NCBI RefSeq assembly: GCF_910592395.1
Contig: NC_088308.1
Span: 19,049,501 to 19,113,500 of the forward strand
Reading direction: 5' to 3'
From: Lineus longissimus
Lineage: Eukaryota; Nemertea; Pilidiophora; Heteronemertea; Lineidae
Length of the DNA: 64,000 nt
In this document: in pieces, positions 13,701 to 25,262 of the stretch
How the letters are laid out: every line of letters starts with the position of its first letter
Position numbering within the stretch: position 1 is the stretch's first letter
Program-made: the position numbers and the translations under genes
Notes under the pieces: generated by a model
Told to the model about the DNA's origin: nothing
What the model saw: the letters and a program-made list of their open reading frames with translations, nothing else
Databases searched by the model: none

Positions 13701-16700
13701 CACGTGCTGGCACAGCAGTGTAGTTTAGGCAAAAACTTCCTTAGGATTTATGTGGTATGATAGGCATTGCAAGTCAAATCATTCAAAGCTTGCCAATTTT
13801 ACAATGAACTGAGGAACACCAACTCATTGTAAACATTGGTTAGGAGTGACCATATTGGGGACTTGTGACCCCAGTGACGCTGACTGTTACCAGGGTATGG
13901 TATTTTCGTCACAGAGATGAGACCGCTAGGTCAATTTGTCGGGAGTTTTGACATCATTATGATGCAAACCCCAGTAAAAACCAGCACTTGTTATCGGGAT
14001 AGATACCCTATTTAGTGACTGGGTTTCAATGGCCAAGCTCTCTCACAGCTACACCCACAAGAGAGCCCCATCCTTGCATTACCTATACATGTGTAAATCT
14101 GATGATGTGATGAACGAGAAATGAACCTGCGAGTTTCTCCTTATCATCATAGATACTACTCTTCCTACGGAGGAGAGGAGGAGGCGTGAATTTCCTCATG
14201 AGGCCCCCACGTTCGCTAGGGAGGTCTTTGATGAAATGGTGAGAGAAAAAAATAATTAAATGCAGCGCGCCGTACTATAGCATCAAGCAAGAGTAAATCT
14301 TGTCACGCACCAAACACCGACGACCCAAGCATGGAAACTCTCAGCAAAGTCTACTTGGGAATTATGACTTCGTTCCGAGCTTCATTCCCAAGTTTAGTCC
14401 CAACTTGTGATCACTTCAATTAAAATCTTTGCTGAATGGAGCTCATTTCCAGCATTCGGCATAAATCCTAGTCAATCCTGACTAAAGATCACCGGTATAA
14501 AATATATGCTTAATGGAGACAAAAATATTCACATCGATGCTGACAAAGCATGCAAAATACAACTCCATATCCAAGAACGAAGCTGTTTTTAAAAGCATTT
14601 AACCATGCTACAATATCTTAATACCGACGTACAAAGTATTCATGCAGTCAGACATAACAGTAAAACACAAAGTTACTGGATATCGTAACTATTCAAATGT
14701 AGAAATCAAGTTCCAAAGAAAATCACGAGGATTTCGAAAACTTACCAGGTACTTGACTTTGAGCTGGATTATAGATATTCCCTGGTTGTGTCGGATTATT
14801 CTGATAACCATCACCACTGGAAAATTAAGACAAACGAAATGAATATACATAAAGAATACAATTTCGGGATATTTCTTACAATATTGTAACTGGTATCATT
14901 ATAGATTTCAAGTCCTGCTTCAGATTTTGGGTCTGACCGTGACAAGTGTTAAAGCCAAGGATTGCAACCACATTACTTAGACCTGAACCTTGCAGTGTCT
15001 GTAGTTACCTGTAATTGTTGCTGTATCCTGCCTGTGAATAGTTTGTCTGCTGAGCGAAGTCCGGTGAGAAATAGCTGGGCTGTTGATAGGTCTCCACACC
15101 ACCATATGCTTGGCCTGCATAGCTAGGATATTTCTGGGCCAGGGTATGACCACCTGAAAGTAATCATAGTTTCCAACAGATGATCAAATCAAATCTTAGT
15201 GAATATGAATAGGTTCTAACTAATGATCAAAATGAAAGCAGTTTTTTCAAATAACTTCAAAGGAATTTTTGAAAATGGGTTCAAAATCAAAATGGCCATC
15301 ACTGCCAATAGGTCCCATGGCTAACCCTAACTAAAACCCCTCTACATGTATGAAGCATTTCTCAGGGATTCTTCATGCAATCAAGCCACACTTTTTTCTT
15401 TCAGTTCAATGAAGGGCTTTAAAGTTCCATAACTCACCTCTTGGTTGGGCTGTTGACGAAGGTGCCTTTGAAGCAACTGGTGCTTGCTGTCCCATTGGCT
15501 GATTTGCCTGACTGTACGTGGTTTGGTTAGCAGACGGCCCTGCGTAACCTGTGTACTGGTTCTGTTGGGCAGGATTATAATAGGACGTCGAGGCCGTCGA
15601 AGATGTCTGAAATGTGTTATTGGCTTGGGCCTGGAAAAGAAACCAATCATATTACATTTTGCAAAAAAAATCCACTATTTCATTGTTTTGCTTTGCAAGT
15701 ATGACTCTCTGCTGCTATAAGAAAACAGGAAAATTTACAAGAAGTTTCAGCAATACTTCACAGAATATTACCCAGAGTAGCTTCAGTGACACAGTGCTAA
15801 TCCGACTGCACGGAGATTGACACAAACATGCGAATGAACTAAAAAAATTGGCACCCAAAAGCAGCTGTTCATGCACTATATCATTCTCTCCTTCTTGAAC
15901 AAATTGAAAAGTATATCTCACCTGGTAGGCTGAAGTTGGCTGCCCATATTGTGCAGCCGACGCCGGGGCAGCTGCAGGCTTGATCCCCTGCTTCTGTATG
16001 TTCATCACTTGGAATGGACATTTCGGTGGCTGGATTCCTTGCGCTGCCTGGCCGAGGGCCTTGTACAAACGATCCCTCAGGACCAGTAGTGACTCCTGGA
16101 GCAAGATGAAATAATCTTTCACAACTGGATAAAACGCTTTTCAAGGCTTCCTACTTTCTAGTACATGTAGCTGTGGACCCAAGATTTTTTTAAAACTAGC
16201 TTCCGCAAATGGACAGCGAATGTGTCAAGTTCTGACAATCTTCTCACCTCTTCTGATGTTCCTAGGTATCCCATGGCTGTAAAGATGCTTCCCTGAGCTG
16301 CGAGCAACTCGGCATAATGACTCAGCTTATTTGAGAGAGCACCACTTGTTATTTCTGGAGGTTGACCATACGTCATCTCGACAGCTTTTCTTAAAATCAT
16401 CACTTTTTCTACTAAGTCCTGAAAGGTAAGAAATAGAAGGTGTAGATTATAAAGAAATGATTAACTAGAATTTATCCTAATTCTCGCTATTGGTAGGTAC
16501 AACTTCCGGTCAACTGCTGAAGATTGCCGACAGCTAAGCAAGACAGGTATTTACCTCTTTCACTAAAATCAGGTATAGATCAGTAGCCATCAGATCTTAA
16601 ATACAGAATTTCTGGAAGAGATTTTTTTCTGATGCAGTTTAGAAAAACGATGTACTCACTTGTAAAGCTAAAGGTGCATTGTTATTCTGTTTATGTTTGG

Positions 16701-19700
16701 CCCAGGCCTGTACTAACTTCTCTACATTGCCAGAGCAGATATAACACAGACATGAATACACAGACAGTTTGGCATCTCTCTCTAAACGTCCACCGAGGGT
16801 ATCTGCAAGAAACAAGAGAGTATTTTAATCAGAAATTCAATTTAAAATTTGTTATTATGCTGGTAGCATGAACCAAGCTTGGATCGTCATGTTTAATACT
16901 TGGATGATTGGTTGTTGGAAAGCTCAACTTTTGTTTTGTAGGAGAGGCTGTCTGTGGTTTTAGGGCCCGATATGGTTCACTGACATGACCGCAATTATCA
17001 AAACGAAGGTCAAATATTTTGTCCGCTACCTGTTTCAGGTCCAAGAAGGAATCATGTCAAGATGTTTAGATCAAATGGCTCTGCAAACCAGCAACTAGCA
17101 TTGAGGATTCAGCAGTTCTTCAAAACTAGGTACCAATATCAGAAAATTAGTTAAACTGCTGTATACCTACCACATAATTGTTTGAATTCATCGGCCTGGG
17201 CATACGTGAGAGCAACGGAAAGAGCCTCCTTCCAGTTTTCTAGATCACAAGTTTCAACTACATGGGAATATTCTCCTGTCACCACAGAGGATATCAACTG
17301 CAAAGAATCAAAAGACAACAATTGTAAGGGAAACAATTTTCAACGTTGAAAATGTGTGTCCTAACACTGTTGACAAAGTGTTAACGAGAAACAAAATGGT
17401 CAACTCCTTTCCCTTTGCTTGTTGAGGACCATAAACAAAATATTTTTTGTGCTTACACTGATCCTATGTACACAATGCGGCTGACCGGATATTCAAAAAG
17501 GACACAGAATCTGAAATCTATTTGTCTCTGCTCACCCTGGTTGTATTGTCTTTGTTATTTTTGAAATATTTTTTCTGCGTTCTTGCGAGGAGTTCAGGTC
17601 CACCAGCAATGGCTAGAATGACTGCCTCAGCCCATCGGCCATCATGAATGCACATCTCTACTGCCACTTGTAAGTTGCCCATCAATACAGCTTGATTGAT
17701 AAGACCATCAATATCTGCAATAGAATCAAAATATTGATTCGTTGAAAGACAGGTTTAAGCAGTTGTAACTTTGGAAGAGTCAATCTGTAGTCACTTTATA
17801 TAAGCTTCTGAATTCTTAAAATCCATTATACTGCTTAGATGACATTCCCAAGCTCTGTGTCTTTTGACACATGGACCACAAAGTATGCACGAAGAGATGA
17901 CCCTGGTCTTACCATCGTCGCTGGTAGATATAGAAAATGGCGAGTCGGATCTTGCCTCATCTTCAGTGGCGCCAGCAATCTGATCAAAGGCAGCAGCTCC
18001 ATCAGTCTCAACAGGGGTCTTAGGCTAGAGAGGGAGAAGACAGGTTAGAACTGTATAATAAAGAGAAATGCAGAGGGGGAGTTTTTGAAGTACAACTTAC
18101 CACAGACATACTGCATGAATGGCAGAGTTGTTTAGATGGTCTACAACATATTCTGTCGACACTATCTAGCCGGTTTGTTTGGCATAGGCCTATTACGAGT
18201 CAGATAGGCCTTTTATACAAGTGCTCCTCAACCGATGAAATTTCCAGTAGACTTGCTTTTGCTCTTTAGCTTTGTCAGTATGAGGAGAAGCATACTGCAC
18301 AACAAACATCAGTTCAAATTTCAGCAAAAAAAGGCCCACGTCACTGCAACACAACTGGATTTCACTATACAACATGATATTCTACGCATGCCCTGGCCTG
18401 TTGTCATAACTCGGGTCTCAGGGTGTGGGAATCTTGTAAGACAGGAAGATGATTCAATTGAACAAGACGAATCAGGAGAAAGGATTAGAAAAGCTTGGTT
18501 GTAAAGGAGAAAAGTTGCAGAAAGTCCAAATGCCCGAAAATTGACACAAAATTGTTTCCATCTCTTCTTGTCATACCTGAGAGCCAACATAAGGAGATGC
18601 TTGTCCATTAGCTAGACCATCCTCAGAGACCTGAAAATACACATGCACCGAGCTCTAGTCATCTAGCAGAGAGGAGGACGGGAGAAAAGGTGTAACGGTA
18701 GTTGGGAAAATCTATTGGTATTTCAGGACAGTCATATGACCAGTTGGCCCTGGCACCAAGTTGTTTATCAGTTACTACAAGGCAAATTTACATTTGGGTA
18801 GCGATCCTTATGTTGACAGGAATAGTTTTAGAAGGGTAAAGGAGGAACTTTGGAATGGGATAGATTTTTATACAATCCCTTAACTCCACAATAAAATTGA
18901 AACCCATTTTCAGTAAACTAGGCCATACCCCGGAAAATGTGTGACCTAGTTTCTATATTGGCACTATTTTTAAAGTGGTCTGGCAAGTTATTGGTCTTGA
19001 CTGCTCTTGACCGATATATACATTTTTTACAAGCTGTTACTCTAAGCAACTACCAGACAATACAAAACTTTTCATCACATCAAAAGTACAAAAATTAAAA
19101 AAATCTTGAAATTATATAACTCGAATACACTTCTAATTTCGATGGATAATACAGATGGAAGGAAGTTTGAAACAGGGAGTGGTTGGTATATCAACATGCC
19201 TACAGTCAGTTTCAGAAATAAATAACCACATCGTTTGAACCATTGTGTGAACACATCTTGTTGGAATTCGTTAAAGTTACATGTATGAGTTTTAACTTTT
19301 TGCACAATTTTCAAATAAGAAGTTTCTGGGTCAGGAAGATTTCTTCACTGGCACTTAAAAAAGATGTGGATATTGACTTCAGACAACGACTGAAGCAAAC
19401 TATCTCTTCTGTCATCAACTCACAGGTGTATTCAACTGTTGCATCCTCTTGGCCAGTTCAGCAGCATCTACACCTTGTTCCCCTGCGGGGACCTCCGTAC
19501 CTGTCTTGTCCCCAACCTTCTGGGCGAGATCTGTCTGGTCATAACCAAGCAATTGGAGGAAGCGTTTCCTTGGTTCCTTCTCAAAATTGACCTGTAAGGA
19601 TGAAATTATACACATCATAAGGGTGCCAGTAAGGATCCTATTAGGGGATAAGTGGATAAACGATACTAGAGAAGTGTTCAGCTAGGCTTTAGGTCATAAA

Positions 19701-22700
19701 GTAGAAAATTATCATTCGACATGTCAAATGAGGTGAAATGTTACTAATCATTCCAAAGCCATAAGTCAAACATTGACAAAGTGATATGTTGGATAGTTCG
19801 ACCAGTTTCACTACAGTAAGCTCCCTCAACAAAGCAACCTCTAAAAGAAGGAAATAGAACCTCACCTTCAGGAAATTCCATACGCTTTCTTCAAGGTCGT
19901 CCTTACTATTGGCCACCTTCATGGAGCAGAACTCGGCAAACTGTCCAGTTTGGAGAACTGATTCTAACTGCTGTGATCTCTGCAGCAGCTCTGTTTCAGT
20001 CACAACCTGACTGATATGAACCTGGCGCGGGACAGGCTGTTGGTTGGGTTGCGGTTTCGTGTTCTCAAACGTGACCAGTCGTCCACCAAACTGAAAGAGA
20101 GATGAATGGCTGGACATCCACTAAGGAGAAGCAACACAAAATCACATGAGAGGGGATAGGTCATAGAGTAGACCAATTCACAGATAAAATGTGTTCGAAG
20201 AAACTGCCATAGAATCTTGTAGGACACATTTCTAATATTGGCCAACAAATACCCAATGAAGAAGATTTTTAGCACTTAGAAGAAGATTTTTAGCACTTAG
20301 AAGAATTTGTATCAAGTCAGGGGGGATTCTTTAATAATTGACTCAACAAGACTGTCCACACAAGAATTGTTTCGCAGATAAGACTAGTGAACCAGTTCAT
20401 TCAGAACAGGCTGTCAAAATCTGTTGAAGCTTACCCCAAAGCATGCTCCCACAGGTCTCCTAAACCACCTGGGTGGTTTCTTCAGAGGCATGACCATCTC
20501 CTTTTCAGCCTGCTGCTGCTGCATTTTCTGTTGGGCCTGTGCTTGCTCAAAGGGATCCATAGAGCCAAAGGAGTCTGTGATCTGGTTAATGGGTTCGACC
20601 GGGATCTCACCGCCCATTAGCGAATAAATGCTGATATGGCCGTCGAATGCACAACTCGAGATGATTGCTGGGTTCCTTGGGCACCACTGGACATCAAAAC
20701 TCCACTGGTGGCATGTTGGGAGCTCATAGATAACCTATAGTACAAATAAGTAAGGATAACATTTTAAGTCATGCGATCAACACAGGAAGGCCTGAAATAC
20801 CTGCAGTAAATACTTTTATACGGTAACTTTTGGGAACGGACTTAAATGAGTTAAGAGAAATCAGCATGGCAAGCCAGTACTGACTCAAAGACTGTACCGA
20901 AGAGCAACTTATTCTTTTAAATTGACAAATGCGTTCAAAAATCTTTGCCCAAAGATCAAGGGGAGAGCACAATACGAAAATAATATTTCATGATTACAAG
21001 TACACTGCAGCCATTTTTGTTAAGAAACGGTCATCTGCAGTCCTTGAATGGTCATTTTAACCCTATAATTCCTTACCTCTCCTTTAGGAACATCAGAATT
21101 GGGGTTCCAACAGAGAATCCTGTTATCTTTACCACAGCTGAGCAGTAGGTCAGGATCCTTGGGACACCATGCCATTGAGAAGATACCCTTTTTATGATTC
21201 TCAAACTGTTTCACATAGGTTGTGGCAAATCGTAGATCCCATAACTGAATAACTGGCGTGGCATCATCTTCTGATGACAGACACATCTGGGTGGCGACAT
21301 CTGGGTGCCATGCGACAAGTTTACATTTGATCTGGAAAGCAAATGTTTGATAACAATTCATATTTGCTCAATATTGATTATATCCTAGTTGGTGTTCAGC
21401 TCTCGACTAGATATTTCACCTCAACACATGTCCAGCAATAATGAAGACAACTTACCCTGGACATACTTTCGCTGACTTTGATAATGGGCTCACTTTTCCT
21501 CAGATCCCACACCACACATCTTGTGGTGTATGTCGATGCCAGGATATGCTGAACTTGTTTATTCCATGCGATACATGATACGTCATCGGCAGGCTGAAAC
21601 AGAGAATTCGTTGTAGCATACTCATGTAGCTCAGCTTTAAGGTGCATTGGGGGGTTTGCCAATGGGGTCCCTGAAGTGTCCATGTTAATTGCAGGGTAAG
21701 TGAATTGGGTCTCTGAAGTGGCAACATTAGGCACTAAAACCTAAAACCTGGTTGAGACGTTACTGTAATACAGGCATTGCAGAAACTGAAATTGTACAAG
21801 AGGTGATATTAGAAATTCAGACTTGCATGAAAGTACTATAAATGCTTTTCACCAAAATATTTGCCACCAACTACTGAATTTGAGAGCAAAAATCACCAAA
21901 GCATTAAAAGGACCACTGACTAATCTTTGCAAGAAAGTTTCAAGGAACAATCTCCTTTAAACACAGACAAACAGATGAAGCTCATGAAGAAAATAACACC
22001 AGTTCCTATCGCTAGTATTAGGTGATCAACTTATAACTTACAGCGCTGGCAGTCTCCTGAAATTCAAGTGACATAGCCAAATTTTAAACAGTCATTTCTT
22101 CATGATGGACTGACCAGCCGGTTTTGTAGTGGCCAAAATCATTCAATTAGGAAGCAATCATAAAAGAGCAACAAAACCAGGAACAAAACAAATGATATTG
22201 TTACAAGTTCTAATAAAACTATATAAATGGGAAGACAGCCAGGAGGTCTTATCACGAAGAATCAATGTTGAAGGGATCATTTACATAAAGGGACTTACAT
22301 CAAGTATTTGAAAGAAATAGAGCTAAAACTGAAGGGTTTGGATGTTTGTGTTATTGTGCATTTTCTGCCTACCTGTGATTTTGATCCGGGGGTCATTGGG
22401 TTGTTAGGATTGTTCATGTCCCAGATACTGATCTCAGAATCACTAGCACCCGAGGCCAACAGGTTTGCCTGAAATGAGAATTCATGGTTTACAACAAAAG
22501 TTTTCTCTCATGAATTGAACTTTCCAATTTGCGTACTGAAAGGGCTAGTTCTGCCCACCCTTCAATACCGTAAATAACTGATGAAGGGATATCAGCAAGT
22601 AGATCTTTGAAGCAACCTCTTTTTTTTGAAATATTTGTAGCAGTACACATGCAAATAGAAATTCATTCATTATTCATTCCTCTGAAGATACCAATATTGA

Positions 22701-23662
22701 TTATTTCTCAATAAATACAATTGATTATTGGATAATTAATGTAATCGGTCCAGGATTAACAAAACTCGCTTCAATAAATAGACATTCTGATTTCTCCTGG
22801 GGATATTCTGCCAGAAGTAACTGCATTTCTATCTTATTCTTGGTCTTAGAGGTCTCCTTGTACCTATGACCTACCTGGAAAGGGTTAAAATCCAGTGCTC
22901 CAACCGAACCAGTGTGTTTGTCAGTTTTAAACACGACAGGCTCCTCATTGTTGATAATCTTGAATGGATCCCAGACGTAGAGGTGGCCATTTTCTGTCCC
23001 TCCACACAGCAGACCGTTAACTCTGTCTCCATTCATACCATGAGAACTCCATGCCAATTTGTGAAACCTGCAAAAAACAATACAACATTTGATTCTCAAA
23101 CCAATACAGTCACCTAAAACATGAAAGCAGAAGCCATACTATTTGCATCTTGTTTTGAGCGAAACACAGAAATAACTTTGTCACCCTTTTGAATTCATAA
23201 ATCTGCCCTGATTACGAACCTGAAATCCGAGTCAATCTTTCCAACCAGGTTTGTCTTTTGTCCAGGTTCAGACAGGTTCATCCCATAGATCTCAAGAGCA
23301 GCATTGGTGCTGAAAAAGAAGATTGATGAAATTTCAACTACAGTAAAGCCTCTACTGAAGGACACCTGATTGACAAGTACTGGCCTTTTGTTTATTGGTG
23401 GGCAATTGCAAGTGCCTCCTCTGGCAAGCATATTAGCTCACTCGAAGAGTGTAAGAGTAAGAGACCTTTACTGAGCAAGTTTCAAACCACTGATCTGTTT
23501 TAAAAACAACTTAAAATAGTCCTTTTCCACTCATCTTCTAGAAACTCACCTGAATGTTGCATCCAGCTGCTGCGCTGCTGTTCCTGCAGCTACATAGATT
23601 GGATGCTGGTCAGCAGGAGACCAAGCTATGTTGGCAGTCCGTTCTATCTCTTTCACTTTCAT
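4789..23662 (-). CDS. SEC31A: Protein transport protein Sec31 (COPII outer coat), 25 coding exons
   Basis: Sec31 pairs with Sec13 to build the outer cage of COPII vesicles leaving the endoplasmic reticulum. Coding exons on the minus strand: 23550-23662, 23220-23309, 22875-23067, 22373-22468, 21456-21593, 21077-21331, 20435-20734, 19866-20090, 19424-19591, 18577-18630, 17913-18024, 17536-17714, 17171-17297, 16660-16802, 16248-16418, 15922-16095, 15438-15630, 15009-15153, 14746-14816, 8797-8909, 8073-8093, 6246-6425, 5688-5804, 5304-5375, 4789-4968. They sum to 3630 nt (1209 aa; human about 1220). Residues 1 to about 340 form the WD40 propeller (start [16 protein letters not shown], then WHPDVATQM and LLLSCGKD). 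[15 protein letters not shown] follows, then the helical ACE1-type region ([33 protein letters not shown]). A Pro/Gln/Tyr-rich linker leads to the C-terminal helical domain (PIPEEHLVL to MQLRV-stop). Start chosen by match to family N-termini. Orthology is very secure; individual exon edges follow GT-AG and phase. Confidence 0.96.
8073..8093 (-). other. SEC31A 21-nt microexon
   Basis: On the minus strand, ...atttcag precedes 21 nt encoding KKSNIPS, followed by gtgagt. Both flanking introns are phase 0 (the previous exon ends in the codons for GKEK). The position matches the short basic segment KKKKMPEN of human SEC31A. It is too short for ORF callers. Phase and position make it likely to be a real constitutive or regulated microexon. 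Confidence 0.75.
10170..12540. mobile_element. Possible dispersed-element ends inside SEC31A intron
   Basis: The sequence near 10181 (aacaagaggcccaagggcc followed by ggcgctcagctgg) and the sequence near 12460-12530 (ggaaggacggacacc, then tcagctgagctaaaaac) resemble the two ends of a non-autonomous repeat I associate with lophotrochozoan introns. The ends share the inverted core gctcagctg/cagctgagc. Whether the 2.3 kb between them is one element or two fragments cannot be told from one copy. No coding capacity for a transposase was seen. Confidence 0.35.
12058..12160 (-). promoter_or_regulatory. Candidate internal promoter and first exon of SEC31A
   Basis: On the minus strand there is an E2F-like tttcccgcc, then a YY1-like aaaatggcggc, then an ATG at 12096 opening an 11-codon ORF whose stop overlaps a second ATG (12064). 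Seven bases after that second ATG begins, the sequence reaches a strong donor gtaagtg (12057 downward). Spliced to the next SEC31A exon at 8909, the second ATG continues in the SEC31A frame (ATG ATT T joined to GT GGC CCT). This would give a short isoform carrying only the linker and C-terminal domain. It is inference from sequence only; the patch could instead serve a non-coding transcript. Confidence 0.3.
14127..14225 (-). other. Candidate SEC31A cassette exon (99 nt)
   Basis: On the minus strand a long pyrimidine tract ends in ...catcaaag. Then come 99 nt open in the SEC31A frame, followed by gcag/gttcat, a weak donor. Phase is 1 at both ends, matching the host intron, so inclusion would add 33 residues with no frame change. 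The encoded peptide is polar and protein-like ([12 protein letters not shown], then [17 protein letters not shown]), with a basic serine site RRKSS. A weak donor plus symmetric phase fits an alternative exon. Homology was not checked. Confidence 0.4.
21594..21740 (-). other. In-frame extension of a SEC31A WD40 exon via upstream acceptor
   Basis: The best acceptor for the exon at 21456-21593 is ctctgtttcag, which gives [12 protein letters not shown] and aligns with human TQPPEDISCIAW. The reading frame stays open for another 147 nt up to a second acceptor (gttttag) at 21741. Use of that site would insert 49 residues between two propeller blades. The extra peptide resembles nothing I know and may be an open intron by chance. 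Confidence 0.25.
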
Positions 23663-23960
23663 CTTCAATCGCCAAAACTAAAAGAGAAAGTTGTAACATC
23701 TATATGTATTGGTTAAACCAGATCACTACGGATTGAAAAGAAACAAATGAAGAACTAGCAGCATCAGTATCGTCATGCGTTTCACCTGGAAGTGGAAGAA
23801 AGGGTCACAAGTGGCTTATGCCCATTGACTTGTGCAAAGTCGGCTTAGGTCAGCCGGCCTTCTGATGCGTTCTGAGTGAGCGCATTTGATTTGTTTGGGC
23901 TCTGATTCGTCTTCTTCGAAAAGGCCTACCGGGACTACTGTATGCCTACAGTTAAATACT

Positions 23961-24450
23961 ACAATCAAGATGTACAGACCGGGGGAGCTGGCTGTACGTA
24001 CCCATAAGTCTTTGCGGTAGTCTCGCGCGTACCGGATATAACCCATCAAGCTTTTCTCCTTCAGAGAAATACTGCGTTGCGCTCAAGTGCCTTATAAGGC
24101 TGTGAACAAAATTAACGTTCGACCAATGAGAAAGCCACATTACCCTGCATACGAGGTTGGACGAGTGATCACTAAATGACAAGTAAAAATAGAATCAGAC
24201 CACATGTTTCTATATGTCAGAATGCTGCCGTTTGCGCTGTAGTACACGTGTGTTGTCCAAATTTTCGATTTCAAGCAAGTTTAAGGCCAACCTCGTGTCC
24301 ACCAGACTAATGCATAATTGGCAGTTGAGCGCAACGCAGTATTTCTCTGAAGGAGAAAAGCTTGATAGGTTATATCCGGTACGCGCGAGACTACCGCAAA
24401 GACTTATGGGTACGTACAGCCAGCTCCCCCGGTCTGTACATCTTGATTGT
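23961..24450. repeat. Inverted repeat, 126-bp arms, 238-bp spacer
   Basis: The left arm 23961-24086 and the right arm 24325-24450 are reverse complements at 125 of 126 positions, with one C/T difference in ggatataac(c/t)tatcaag. Weak similarity continues into the spacer (acgaggttgg occurs in both inner flanks in mirrored orientation). It may be a foldback or MITE-type element, or a recent inverted duplication. Overlapping ORFs on both strands here are products of the symmetry. Confidence 0.93.
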
Positions 24451-24845
24451 CGTATATGGGGAAGTATCAATTCAAATTAGACAACAAATATACCGTTCCT
24501 TCGAGTGCGCGGTTTACAAATGGAGACGATAGGAGTACTCGCTGAAATCCTTACTAACAGGGAAAGACATACAATCTTTCTTGACATACAATCCTGCTGC
24601 ATGTACAAATGTACATAAATATACAGCAATCTGTTTGGTGACGTGTGACATTTCTCGGCACCAGACTAGGGCCATTTACAGCGAAATTACGGCTAGAAAA
24701 TAAGGGAAATGGATTTATACCTGATCTCCTAGCAATCAACAATGAACTGAATCAACAAATAGCAAATCTACTACAGGTATATTGTGTTTTTGACAGCGTA
24801 AACTTTGACAAACATTCGTGATCAACGTGGCAATAGAAAACACCG

Positions 24846-24859
24846 ACTTCCGGCGTCAC
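24846..24859 (-). promoter_or_regulatory. ETS/CRE-like element upstream of SEC31A
   Basis: The plus strand acttccggcgtcac reads on the minus strand as tgacg-ccggaagt, an ATF/CRE half-site joined to a consensus ETS (GABP-type) site. It lies upstream of the likely SEC31A 5' UTR exon and about 400 bp from the sirtuin start. This arrangement is common in divergent housekeeping promoters. Confidence 0.4.
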
Positions 24860-25262
24860 ATGGAGAAATTAACACGACCACCACTTTGCGACTAACTTCT
24901 AAAAAGAACAAAGTAATCATAGCCAGAGTATCTATTGACAGCAAGTATCCATTTAAACAAAAACCAATATATAATGGGTGATCTATAAATATATCGTGTC
25001 TGATTTATGAAGAAACCACTTTTTTATATTTAAAGACGACAGAATGTTCGTGCGTATGTCTCAATCCAATTAAATTAGCTAGCAGACAGAATTTCCACTC
25101 CAGCTTCACCATGTTCACATTTTTGTGATAATAATGACATTAATGACGTTAATGGAAATCAATAACAATTGACAACAATCAAGAGACATTGAAGATATAG
25201 AATACACAACAAAGTTCCTGCCAAGAATAATCCCCTTAAATTATTGAAACACTCAATAAGGG

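Larger units (their letters stand above)
8910..14745 (-). other. Large SEC31A intron (5.8 kb)
   Basis: Phase-1 intron between the exons at 14746-14816 and 8797-8909. It contains repeat-like ends near 10181 and 12530, a CpG-containing promoter-like patch at about 12058-12160, and a candidate 99-nt cassette exon at 14127-14225. The ORFs inside it are short and show no recognised domain. The rest looks like ordinary AT-rich intron. Confidence 0.7.
23663..25262. other. Divergent 5' region between SEC31A and the sirtuin gene
   Basis: 1.6 kb separates the two opposed start codons. The SEC31A start exon begins with a 15-nt leader after an acceptor (ctcttttag, 23678), so at least one 5' UTR exon lies upstream. 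A possible donor gtataa at 24720-24715 and an ETS/CRE-like element at 24846-24859 suggest the transcription start lies near 24.85 kb. A large inverted repeat occupies 23961-24450. Confidence 0.5.

Noticed and set aside
16829-17044. 71-codon minus ORF between two SEC31A exons
   Set aside because: Lies in a 370-bp intron, no splice signals in a matching phase, no match to Sec31.
24210-24480. Overlapping ORFs on both strands
   Set aside because: Created by the inverted repeat; the same peptide appears twice by symmetry.
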